In this document: in pieces, positions 56,943 to 64,000 of the stretch
Numbering within the stretch: the first letter of the stretch is position 1
Layout of the letters: each line of letters opens with the position of its first letter
Notes under the pieces: model-generated
The model's database searches: none
Seen by the model: the letters and a program-made list of their open reading frames with translations, nothing else
What the model was told of the DNA's origin: nothing
Program-made: the position numbers and the translations under genes
DNA from: Cohnella kolymensis
GTDB lineage: Bacteria > Bacillota > Bacilli > Paenibacillales > Paenibacillaceae
DNA length: 64,000 nucleotides
NCBI RefSeq assembly: GCF_000829465.1
Contig: NZ_JXAL01000026.1
Location: 124,001 to 188,000 of the forward strand
Direction: 5' to 3'

Positions 56943-56987
56943 ACAATCTCTCCTTTTTTCCCCGTAACGTGAATTTTCAGAGATTGT
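56943..56987 (-). promoter_or_regulatory. Hairpin that would cover a ribosome-binding site
   Basis: ACAATCTCT and AGAGATTGT pair perfectly over nine bases. The second arm is part of AAGGAGAGATTGT, the ribosome-binding site of the carbonic-anhydrase-like gene, so folding would hide it. The loop is 27 bases. A candidate translational switch. Confidence 0.5.
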
Positions 56988-57018
56988 AGCAACATACCTG
57001 CCGGCTGTCAAACGGCGG

Positions 57019-58251
57019 TCAGTCTATGACCAGCTTATCTTCAAAAGCCAGCGTATTGCCGGAAATCAAAGATTTGCCTTGCGGTGTTATGCGGATAACG
57101 TTTGCCCCTTCTGCAGTTTCTCCCCACCGCACCATCCCTAAGTGCAGCATCATGGTCAATACGCGGCGCTCCAGGATGTCCTGCTGCGTATCATAATAAT
57201 AGGGACGAACGAGAGGCTGCAAAATAGAGGTTAAGGATTCGACGGTCAACCAGTTAGAAGACAGCCGCATTACCCATTGAATCAGCGCGGATAGATTGGG
57301 GATCGCTCCCTTATACACCCGCAGCCAGAACCGGTACAAGCCGGTGGGATCCATTCGTTCCGTTCCATCCGCTATGCCGAGACCCTGCTCGGTAAGCACC
57401 AGCCTGTCCGGCTGTTCCGCTATCAGCTTGTGATAGTATGCAAAATCGTAGATGAGCGAAAACCTGTCGGGATAATCGCGGAATCTGCGGCCATAGCCGA
57501 ATCTCCAGCCGCCCCGGGCCGGAATGTTCTCGTGGACGGCGAACAGCTCCAGAATCTGTCCGACTTGCCTTTTGTACATCACCCCTTCTGCAGTAAGCGG
57601 AATGTCGTTGGCCCGGACATAGCGCATGAATTGGACGAAATCGTCCAAAATCAAGCTTCTTTCGTCCCGATACACGGGAGGTTCCTCCGTATACACCAGC
57701 GAGGCGCGATATTTATGTTCCAAAGCATCGCAAAGCCTCGTTTTGATGTCTTCCGGAACCTGGTATAAATAGCGGGTCTGCTGAGAAAAGCCGTTGAACA
57801 ACCAGCCGAAACGCTTGAACCGGCTGATGGCATGGCGGGCAATTTCATCCGGGCCCATGGGTGGAACTTCCTGCGTTTTTTTCGCTTTGCGGGTGCGGCC
57901 GCCTTTCGGCGGGCTTTTGGCTAATGGAGGCGGCTCCGGCGGCTTGAATTCAACGCCCGCCGCAAGGACTTGCTGCCGGAGAACGGCTGGGTCGCTTCCG
58001 AGCGCTCTGGCTTTCAATTCTTCGAGACTATAAGCCGCCCGGGATTCGAACAATAACGAATTCAAAAAACGCAAATCGCTCGCCGTTATCTCATCAACCC
58101 GCGTTTCGAGCACATCCCGCCGCTGCACCGTCGACAGAATGGATTGGATCAACTCATTTTTCGAGTGGCTGCTGCAGCTGCAATCATAGGTTTCTGCGAT
58201 TCTGGTTAACTCGGCAATATCCGCGTAACAGAGCATGTCGGCCAAGTTCAT
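57019..58251 (-). CDS. Unknown protein, possible winged-helix/helicase-associated
   Basis: A 410-residue cytoplasmic protein with several predicted winged helices. The basic linker PPKGGRTRKAKKTQE divides a helical N-terminal part (a SAP-like first 40 residues, CSSHSKNELIQSIL) from a longer C-terminal domain. Resembles the N-terminal module of XPB/Ssl2 helicases, but no ATPase motif is present. Function unknown. Confidence 0.65.
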   Translation of the reverse strand: MNLADMLCYADIAELTRIAETYDCSCSSHSKNELIQSILSTVQRRDVLETRVDEITASDLRFLNSLLFESRAAYSLEELKARALGSDPAVLRQQVLAAGVEFKPPEPPPLAKSPPKGGRTRKAKKTQEVPPMGPDEIARHAISRFKRFGWLFNGFSQQTRYLYQVPEDIKTRLCDALEHKYRASLVYTEEPPVYRDERSLILDDFVQFMRYVRANDIPLTAEGVMYKRQVGQILELFAVHENIPARGGWRFGYGRRFRDYPDRFSLIYDFAYYHKLIAEQPDRLVLTEQGLGIADGTERMDPTGLYRFWLRVYKGAIPNLSALIQWVMRLSSNWLTVESLTSILQPLVRPYYYDTQQDILERRVLTMMLHLGMVRWGETAEGANVIRITPQGKSLISGNTLAFEDKLVID

Positions 58252-58328
58252 ATGTCATTCCCCGCTTTATGGAGGATTTACTCTCCATTATCGGCGCGGT
58301 AAAGAGGTTTTAAACTTCATATAAACGC

Positions 58329-58354
58329 AAAAAAATCTGGCGTGGCCGCCAGAG
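58329..58354 (-). terminator. Terminator after the histidine phosphatase gene
   Basis: On the minus strand TCTGGCG pairs with CGCCAGA over a four-base loop, followed by TTTTTTT. It lies about 12 bases beyond the stop. Confidence 0.88.
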
Positions 58355-58365
58355 TTCGTTGTCGA

Positions 58366-58968
58366 CTATGAGTTTGCTTTAATATCGTTTAAGTGGATGG
58401 TGCAGTTGTGCAGCAATGATTGCCATCCTTGCTCCTGTCTCTGAAGGATACTGAGAGACATGTTCAGGAGATAACTGTCGTCCAGCTCCTTGCACATAAC
58501 CTTGAGCAGTCTGGCTAAAAAGCTGCCATGGGTCACGACAAGCCACGCCTCTCCGGCATGCTCCAGGGTCAGCTCCTCCACAAATTTCATGCCCCGATCG
58601 ACAATCGAGAGATCCGTTTCCTGATCGGGCACCCGATTTCTCCAGTCGGCGCCCCAACGGGCCAGCCGCTCTTGTTCAGTCGTTCCCTCGGCTTGCCCGA
58701 AGTAACGTTCGCGCAGGCGGGAATCCTCTATAAGGGGAATTCCCATGCTGTCGGCTAATATTTGCGCGGTCTGCACCGCGCGAGTCAGATCGCTGCACAT
58801 GATTCCGTCCCATGACTCACCGTCGCGAACGAGACGATCTGCCAGCAAACGGGCCTGATTGATCCCCTCGCTGCTGAGCGGGATATCGGTAACGCCCTGT
58901 ATTTTGCCCAATCGGTTCCATTCTGTAACGCCATGGCGAATCCAGCCGATTCGGGTCGGTTTCATCAT
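58366..58968 (-). CDS. Histidine phosphatase family protein
   Basis: A 200-residue phosphoglycerate-mutase-like phosphatase with the catalytic RHGVTEWN and the second histidine in VVTHGSFLARLL. ATG at 58968 overlaps the anti-sigma stop by ATGA. Substrate unknown; members handle alpha-ribazole phosphate, phosphoglycerate and others. Confidence 0.9.
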   Translation of the reverse strand: MMKPTRIGWIRHGVTEWNRLGKIQGVTDIPLSSEGINQARLLADRLVRDGESWDGIMCSDLTRAVQTAQILADSMGIPLIEDSRLRERYFGQAEGTTEQERLARWGADWRNRVPDQETDLSIVDRGMKFVEELTLEHAGEAWLVVTHGSFLARLLKVMCKELDDSYLLNMSLSILQRQEQGWQSLLHNCTIHLNDIKANS

Positions 58969-59567
58969 GCACGTACACGAGAGAACCAATTCAGTATGAG
59001 CAGCGTCATAATGATTCCCAGCATCGAGAAGGCGATCCAATATTCCGGCATTGACGGTGTCACATGAAGCATAATGGGGTCGCTCAAGCTTGCAACGGGG
59101 ACGTCGACATGCACGCTGCTGCTTAACTGCTGACTCGCGGCGAATGCATTCGCCGTTTCCATAATACCCGTGTCCTTGGCGGTCAAGCCATGAGCCCGGC
59201 TGAACGATGTATACAAAAATCCGCAGACGAACAAGGCCAGAAGCGCAGCAAGCAATCCGGCCACCTTGCGCCTGAAGGCGTAAGAAAACGTGTACGTACG
59301 GCGAACGGTCGGCATGTACCAGCTTTGTTCCGAGTAGATCCGGTTCATGACGCTTTCATTCAGCCCACTGACATTCACCGGATTCTCGCTCCATGTGTCG
59401 TCCGTAGGCCATTCATGAAGCAATAGGGCGCTCTCTTCCCAAATACGGAATTCCGCCTCGCATGCGCTGCAGCTGTGTACATGCAAATCAACGGCTAAAC
59501 GTTCGGGGGAATCCTCCGGCAAGTCCCTGTATATTCCGAACCATTCCGCTGCCTCTTCGCATTTCAT
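58965..59567 (-). CDS. Zinc-type anti-sigma factor, membrane
   Basis: A 200-residue protein with the ZAS motif H-X3-C-X2-C (HVHSCSACEAEF) in its cytosolic N terminus and two helices (VAGLLAALLALFVCGFLY and WIAFSMLGIIMTLLILNW). It overlaps the upstream ECF sigma gene by four bases. It probably holds the sigma factor inactive until a signal arrives. Confidence 0.88.
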   Translation of the reverse strand: MKCEEAAEWFGIYRDLPEDSPERLAVDLHVHSCSACEAEFRIWEESALLLHEWPTDDTWSENPVNVSGLNESVMNRIYSEQSWYMPTVRRTYTFSYAFRRKVAGLLAALLALFVCGFLYTSFSRAHGLTAKDTGIMETANAFAASQQLSSSVHVDVPVASLSDPIMLHVTPSMPEYWIAFSMLGIIMTLLILNWFSRVRA

Positions 59568-60163
59568 CGCAGTTTCATCTCCTCGTACTCCTTCGTCATC
59601 GCCGGTTCGTTCATGTATGATTCCAATTGCGTCTTGACACTGGCCCTGGCGCGGAATAGCAGCGATTTAACGGAGCTGACCGTCTGACCCAGTATGTTGG
59701 CGATTTCCTGGTAATCCATACCGTCATATTCCCTTAAAATAAGTGCGGACCGCTGTTTTTCAGGAAGGCTGTTGATCGCTTCCCGTACCATGGATACTTT
59801 CTCGCTGCGCAGCAAGCGCTGCTCGGGCGCCGCTTCCGGCGGAGCGGCGGGTATGTATGTGGAGTCGTCCAGCGACAGATGGGCCGACTTCTGCTTCCGA
59901 AGCTCGCTTAGAACCGTATTCCGGGCAATCGTATACAGCCAAGTGGAGAAGGATGCGTCCACTTCCCGAAAGGAATGTAAGCTTCTGTAGGCTTTATAAA
60001 ACGTCTCCGAGCATATGTCCTCGGCAAGTAATTCCAGTTTTGCGCTTTTGAGCATGTGGTATACGAAAGACAGAATTTTCTTCTGATATCGTCCCATTAA
60101 CGTTGAATACAGCTCTACGTTCCCGTCTTTGATCTCGCGAATTAATTGGGAATCGGTCATCAT
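59564..60163 (-). CDS. ECF sigma factor (intact)
   Basis: A 199-residue ECF sigma factor: region 2 in LAEDICSETFYKAYRSLHSFREVDASFSTWLYTIARN, region 4 in SLPEKQRSALILREYDGMDYQEIANILGQTVSSVKSLLFRARASVK. The ATG at 60163 has GGAGGG eight bases upstream. It shares an operon with the anti-sigma and phosphatase. I do not know its target promoters. Confidence 0.94.
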   Translation of the reverse strand: MMTDSQLIREIKDGNVELYSTLMGRYQKKILSFVYHMLKSAKLELLAEDICSETFYKAYRSLHSFREVDASFSTWLYTIARNTVLSELRKQKSAHLSLDDSTYIPAAPPEAAPEQRLLRSEKVSMVREAINSLPEKQRSALILREYDGMDYQEIANILGQTVSSVKSLLFRARASVKTQLESYMNEPAMTKEYEEMKLR

Positions 60164-60400
60164 GTCCGCGACCCTCCCCTCTTCAGGGTAAACGTTCGCA
60201 GCCGGATGTAATATATATTGTACCGGCCAAAAACGAAAAAGTTGCGCCGGGGGGCGCATTTCTACCTGAGAAACCAGTTTTTTACAAATCACAACAGTTA
60301 TTGTATCACAGGTGCAGTGGGTATGAACTTAAAAATTTCTCAAATTATTGAAGGGAAATGTGTCCTATTTTATGGTTATTACCCAATTGGCATAACAAGC
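60164..60400. other. Intergenic stretch upstream of the ECF operon
   Basis: On the minus strand a GCGCC-CCC-GGCGC hairpin with T-rich tail (about 60230-60260) could be a weak terminator. GATACAAT near 60300 is a possible -10. No ORF with coding character is present. Confidence 0.4.
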
Positions 60401-60473
60401 AAAAAAAAACCACCCCGGAGGGTGGCTGCACATAGTGCGAGTATTGGATAGGAGTGGAGAGAAACCATACTGT
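60401..60473 (-). ncRNA. Candidate small RNA, about 73 nt
   Basis: From a perfect sigma-A promoter the transcript would start near 60473 and end in the terminator CCACCC-TCCG-GGGTGG with nine U residues (60401-60425). In between are a C/U-rich stretch (TCTCTCCACTCCTATCC) whose CTCCT core is complementary to a Shine-Dalgarno sequence, and a GCAC-TAT-GTGC mini-hairpin. No ORF fits in it. The unpaired C/U-rich 5' part, the short stem and the U-tail are typical of trans-acting Bacillales regulatory RNAs. Upstream cre boxes suggest CcpA control. Confidence 0.65.
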
Positions 60474-60479
60474 ACTTTT

Positions 60480-60541
60480 ATTATATGAATACGTTTACAT
60501 TTTGTCAATAAGCGTTTTCATTTTATTTTAAGCGGTTACAT
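60480..60541 (-). promoter_or_regulatory. Consensus sigma-A promoter with three cre-like boxes
   Basis: On the minus strand TTGACA (60503-60508), 17 bases and TATAAT (60480-60485). Three cre-like boxes are present: ATGTAAACGTATTCAT (60485-60500, between -35 and -10, a full match to WTGNNARCGNWWWCAW), a half-match ATGAAAACGCTTATT (60507-60521, at the -35) and ATGTAACCGCTTAAAA (60526-60541, two mismatches). Their CG centres are 20 to 21 bases apart. The arrangement predicts tight repression by CcpA. Confidence 0.75.
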
Positions 60542-60564
60542 TAGAGTTCCGGGTTTTATCGCAC

Positions 60565-60593
60565 AAAAAAACGGCCGTCTTCAGGGACGGCCG
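60565..60593 (-). terminator. Terminator after tyrA
   Basis: On the minus strand CGGCCGTCC pairs with GACGGCCG over a short loop, followed by TTTTTTTG. It lies about 10 bases beyond the tyrA stop and isolates the sRNA promoter from the trp-his-tyr operon. Confidence 0.92.
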
Positions 60594-60601
60594 ATGCGTG
60601 A

Positions 60602-61750
60602 TCAAAAATGAACCGAATACTCCATTGATTTCAGCAGCGCAACCGCTTTGTCCAGATCTTCATTCTGACGGAAAGATAACCGCAGCACGCCCGGCACATC
60701 TTCCCGGCTTTCGATAATCTGCAAATTGCTCAGGTTAATCCGGGCTTGCCCGAGCTCGGTAGCGATTTTGCCGATGATCCCGGGGTGATCGGGCACGTCA
60801 ACGTAGCATTCGTATAATGATGTGATCATACCTTTTCTGCGTTCCGGGAGCTGACTGCGGAATTGTCCCGCTCGCCGGAATTGCTCCTCCAGCCCGTCCC
60901 CGTCCGACTGTTGGAGCAATGCAGAGAAACCGTCTATCTCCGCTTGCCAGTCGCGAAGCAGCTTTAACAGAACGCCGCGGTTGCTCAGCAAGATATCCCG
61001 CCAGATGAGCGGATCGCTGGACGCGATACGGGTGATGTCCCGGAAGCCTCCGGCCGCAAGACTTCCGTAAAGCTCGTTCGACTCGTTATAGCCGGCAATC
61101 TGATTGACAAGCGCGACGGCGATGATATGCGGCATGTGGCTGATCGCCCCGACGATGTCGTCGTGCTGCACCGCATCGGTCTTGACGATATGTGCTTTCG
61201 TATATTTCAACAGTTCCTGCAGCCGGTCAACAGCTTGCGGCGGCGTTTGTTCAGTTGGTGTGAGCACGTAAAAGGCGTTTTCAAACAAATGGGAGCTCGC
61301 CGCTTCAACACCCGAACGTTCGGAGCCGGCCATCGGATGACCTCCGATGAATACTGCGCCTTGCTCCGCAAGTATGGATGCATGACGGACAACAGAGGCT
61401 TTCGTACTGCCGACATCCGTAACGATACAACCCGGCTTCAGCGGGATGCGGGCCAGCTCCTCCAAATAATCTTCCAAGCGGCCCACCGGAACGCAAAGAA
61501 AAAGAAAATCGGCGTCCGACGCCGCTTCGGCAATAGAGGTCGTAGCGTGATCCACAACGCCTCTGTCCGCATATTTCTGCGCAGAAGCCGGGTTAATGGA
61601 GTGGCCGGTCACTTGCACGCCAGGTTTCCCTTTGAAGCATAAAGCCAAGGAACCGCCGATCAGTCCGACACCGAAGATCGTGATTTTGACGGATTTCCCC
61701 TGCCCCTGGCCGTTTGATCTTTCCGCTGATGTGTTAAACTCTGAGCTCAT
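60602..61750 (-). CDS. tyrA: Prephenate dehydrogenase with ACT domain
   Basis: Tyrosine branch enzyme, 382 residues. The NAD fold has ITIFGVGLIGGSLAL; GGHPMAGSERSGVEAA and VGAISHMPHIIAVALVNQ form the active site. A C-terminal ACT domain (VDVPDHPGIIGKIATELGQARINL) is the likely tyrosine sensor. Follows hisC by 4 bases, as in B. subtilis. Confidence 0.96.
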   Translation of the reverse strand: MSSEFNTSAERSNGQGQGKSVKITIFGVGLIGGSLALCFKGKPGVQVTGHSINPASAQKYADRGVVDHATTSIAEAASDADFLFLCVPVGRLEDYLEELARIPLKPGCIVTDVGSTKASVVRHASILAEQGAVFIGGHPMAGSERSGVEAASSHLFENAFYVLTPTEQTPPQAVDRLQELLKYTKAHIVKTDAVQHDDIVGAISHMPHIIAVALVNQIAGYNESNELYGSLAAGGFRDITRIASSDPLIWRDILLSNRGVLLKLLRDWQAEIDGFSALLQQSDGDGLEEQFRRAGQFRSQLPERRKGMITSLYECYVDVPDHPGIIGKIATELGQARINLSNLQIIESREDVPGVLRLSFRQNEDLDKAVALLKSMEYSVHF

Positions 61751-61754
61751 GCTG

Positions 61755-62852
61755 TCACACCTTTATCGCGATTTCCTGCAGAACCGCTTTCAGCGCGGCG
61801 ACTACCTTCTCGTTCTGCTCCCTGCTTCCGACCGTGATCCGGATATGAGCGGGGTATCCCTTATGGCCTGCTCTCACGATAATGCCGCGGCGAAGCAAAG
61901 CATCAAACACTTCCAGCGCCGGCCGCCGCACATCGACCATAATGAAGTTGCCATACGCCGGGAACGCTTGAAGACCCATTTGCCGGAACTCCCCGTCCAA
62001 ATATTGCAGACCTTCCTTATTGGCACGGCGGCATTCCGTCAGGAAGCTTTCATCGTTGATGGCAGCCAAGGCCGCAGCTTGCGCAAATCTCGATGTGTTA
62101 AAAGGCTCACGCACTTGATTGATGCTTCGGATGACGTCGGGACGGCCGATTCCGTATCCGATCCTGAGCGATGCCAAACCGTATATTTTAGAAAACGTGC
62201 GAAGAAGTACGACATTCGGGTACTTGCGAAGCAACTTTAGACCGTCCGGATAGGAGGGATCTTCAACATACTCGCAGTAGGCCTCATCCAATACGACCAG
62301 CACATTCTGAGGTACTGAGGACAGGAAGCTTTCGAGCTCATCTTCCGTGACTATGGTGCCGGTCGGGTTATTGGGGTTGCACACCCAAATGACCTTTGTT
62401 TTATCCGTGACACGATCAAGCATCGCAGCCAGGTCGTGGGTACCCTCTTTGAGAGGAACTTCGATACTGACGGCATTCTCTATTTGTGCGTTATGTTTAT
62501 ACTGAGGGAACGTCTGATCGGCCATAATCGTCTCGTCGCCGGGCACAAGAAAAGCCCTTGCGATCATGAGGATGACTTCATCGGAACCGGCTCCGAAAAT
62601 GATCTGATCCGGATTTACCCCATGCTGCTTCGCTAATGCGGCGGTCAGTTCAACGGCCGCCCCATCGGGGTAGATGCTCATGTTCTCGAGCTCGCGAGTA
62701 ATAGCTTCCTTGGCCTTCGGCGAGCATCCGAACGGATTTTCGTTCGAAGCCAGCTTGATCACCTCAGTCAAGCCCAGCTCGCGCTTTACATCTTCCACAG
62801 GCTTTCCTGGCTGGTACACCGGCAAGTCCACAATATTCGGTTTAGGTTGCAT
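61755..62852 (-). CDS. hisC: Histidinol-phosphate aminotransferase
   Basis: PLP enzyme, 365 residues, for histidine and often aromatic amino acid synthesis. The lysine is in RTFSKIYGLASLRIGYG; NPNNPTGTIV and DEAYCEYVEDP are present. ATG 62852 has GGAGGG upstream; a longer frame has none. Confidence 0.95.
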   Translation of the reverse strand: MQPKPNIVDLPVYQPGKPVEDVKRELGLTEVIKLASNENPFGCSPKAKEAITRELENMSIYPDGAAVELTAALAKQHGVNPDQIIFGAGSDEVILMIARAFLVPGDETIMADQTFPQYKHNAQIENAVSIEVPLKEGTHDLAAMLDRVTDKTKVIWVCNPNNPTGTIVTEDELESFLSSVPQNVLVVLDEAYCEYVEDPSYPDGLKLLRKYPNVVLLRTFSKIYGLASLRIGYGIGRPDVIRSINQVREPFNTSRFAQAAALAAINDESFLTECRRANKEGLQYLDGEFRQMGLQAFPAYGNFIMVDVRRPALEVFDALLRRGIIVRAGHKGYPAHIRITVGSREQNEKVVAALKAVLQEIAIKV

Positions 62853-62947
62853 AGCTTTCCCTCCTGAAAATATGGCAAACGGAGCGTCTGCCGCTCCGTA
62901 TTCATTGTACGTTCTATTTTGACATATCGCTTTAACGCTGTACAGCA

Positions 62948-63785
62948 CTATTTCCTTGGCTTCAGCCCGGCGATGAAATGTTCGACCGTGTCATAGCCCT
63001 GCTTACGGACTTCCTCGTCGTTCGAGATCAGCTCAGGAAGCACCTCTTCGACTTTTCGGACGATGGCGCTGCCGACAATCACGCCGTCGCATTGCCCGGC
63101 AAATCGCTCCGCATGTTCGCGCGAAGAAATGCCGAAGCCGACGCAGATCGGTACGGATGATGCTTGGCGAACCGTGCTTAAAAAAAGTCTCGATGCCTTC
63201 GTGAAAAGCGGAGCGGACCCCCGTAACTCCCAGCGAAGAGACGCAATAGACGAAGCCTCTGGCATTTGCCGCAATTTTCTCTACCCGCGCTTGAGAGGTC
63301 GGAGCTACGAGCGGAATGAGATGAACACCGCACTCTTCAGCGATGGCCCTTGCTTCCGCATCTTCTTCCAGAGGAAGATCGGGGATAATAACCCCGCTGA
63401 ACCCATGCTCCTTGAGCAGGCCGAAAAATTTAGGCAAACCGAGCTGCAAGGCGGGGTTGTAATAGGTAAACAGAATGAACGGCATCGTTACTCCGCGGCG
63501 TCTTGCTTCGGAGGCGACACCCATGCAGTCCTGCATGGTGATCCTGTTCTTCAAAGCCCTTTCGGAAGCTCTCTGAATGACGGGACCGTCTGCGAGGGGA
63601 TCGGAATACGGCACGCCAAGCTCGATCATATGCGCTCCCGCCCGCTGAGCCGCCTCAACGAGTGCGACGGATGTGTCGAGATCGGGATCTCCCATCGTCA
63701 TGAACGGGATGAGCGCCGTTTCTCCCCGCTCCTTCAACTCGGCGAACACCGTGTCGATCGCGTTAGGCGCTGTCGTCGTACTCAT
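62948..63785 (-). CDS. trpA: Tryptophan synthase alpha chain, one-base frameshift
   Basis: Cleaves indoleglycerol phosphate. 278 residues after repair. The N-terminal part has [26 protein letters not shown]. The frame shifts in a run of seven T on the minus strand (63180-63186), and the rest ([32 protein letters not shown]) follows in another frame. The homopolymer suggests a sequencing error. It overlaps trpB by four bases. Confidence 0.95.
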
Positions 63786-64000
63786 GGCTGCACTCCCTCT
63801 TCATAGGACATGATCGATTCCACATCTTTGTCTCCGCGGCCGGACAGGTTCACAATCATTATTTCGTCTTTAGCCATCGCAGGCGCAATCTTGACTGCTT
63901 GAGCTATGGCATGCGCGGATTCCAATGCCGGAATGATTCCTTCCGTACGCGAGAGCATTTTTAACGCATCCAATGCCTCAGCATCCGTAATAGGGACGTA
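63782..64000 (-). CDS. trpB: Tryptophan synthase beta chain (C-terminal part, cut by window edge)
   Basis: The last 72 residues of TrpB ([39 protein letters not shown]) lie in the window; the rest lies beyond. It makes tryptophan from indole and serine with PLP. Its stop overlaps the trpA start. Confidence 0.96.
   Translation of the reverse strand, partial: YVPITDAEALDALKMLSRTEGIIPALESAHAIAQAVKIAPAMAKDEIMIVNLSGRGDKDVESIMSYEEGVQP

Noticed and set aside
60218-60451. Plus-strand frame of 77 codons in the tyrA-sigma gap
   Set aside because: No ribosome-binding site or domain; it crosses the terminator of the small RNA and is low-complexity.

Overview
The window looks like a chromosomal stretch of a Paenibacillaceae bacterium (Paenibacillus or a close relative). 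The reasons are gene order and gene content. From trpB at the right edge back to dnaD, the gene order largely follows the Bacillus subtilis trpA-hisC-tyrA ... qcrABC-ypjA-ypjB ... ypjD-dapB-mgsA-bshB1-bshA-cca-birA-panBCD-dinG-ypmB-asnS-dnaD-nth axis, with accessory genes inserted. An S-layer-homology protein, a bacillithiol pathway, T-box control and long GC-rich spacers fit the same group. I saw no rRNA, tRNA, CRISPR array, insertion sequence or prophage.

Layout (most genes on the minus strand). 1-3.6 kb: a heterodimeric ABC exporter pair. 3.9-8.2 kb: nth and a double-GTPase bacterial dynamin. 8.4-12.7 kb: an S-layer-homology protein and a cell-wall amidase. 12.9-15.9 kb: leuCD with a divergent LysR regulator. 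16-24.3 kb: methionine-salvage genes (mtnU, mtnE, mtnW, mtnX, mtnB) with a T-box-controlled proBAC operon in the middle. 24.4-30.5 kb: an ArsB-type transporter, dnaD, asnS, ackA and a 3-hydroxyacyl-CoA dehydrogenase. 30.6-34.5 kb: an ECF sigma factor with its membrane partner, next to a short FtsH-like protease and an unknown membrane protein. 34.6-48.7 kb: ypmB, mtaD, rex, dinG, panBCD with a structured leader, birA, cca, bacillithiol genes, mgsA and dapB. 48.7-56 kb: a TPR protein, a MazG-like protein, a YitT protein, ypjB, ypjA, the menaquinol:cytochrome c reductase genes qcrABC, ypiF and a CE7 esterase. 56-64 kb: small regulators, a second ECF sigma/anti-sigma pair, and tyrA-hisC-trpA-trpB.

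The genes work together in several ways. mtnU, mtnE, mtnW, mtnX, mtnB and mtaD all recycle S-adenosylmethionine by-products. panBCD makes pantothenate. bshA and bshB1 make bacillithiol. Rex and qcrABC tie redox sensing to respiration.

Two observations stand out. The first is a candidate small RNA of about 73 nt at 60401-60473. It has a consensus sigma-A promoter (TTGACA-N17-TATAAT), three cre-like boxes spaced about 20 bp apart (one fully matching the extended CcpA consensus), a C/U-rich anti-Shine-Dalgarno stretch, and a strong terminator. The second concerns quality: nine otherwise well-conserved genes (an ABC exporter gene, leuC, mtnE, proA, ackA, an ECF sigma gene, dinG, dapB, trpA) each carry one single-base indel, four of them in homopolymer runs and others in or beside short ones. 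Because several of these genes are biosynthetic or essential, sequencing error is the likelier explanation, and they are annotated as whole genes with a noted frameshift.
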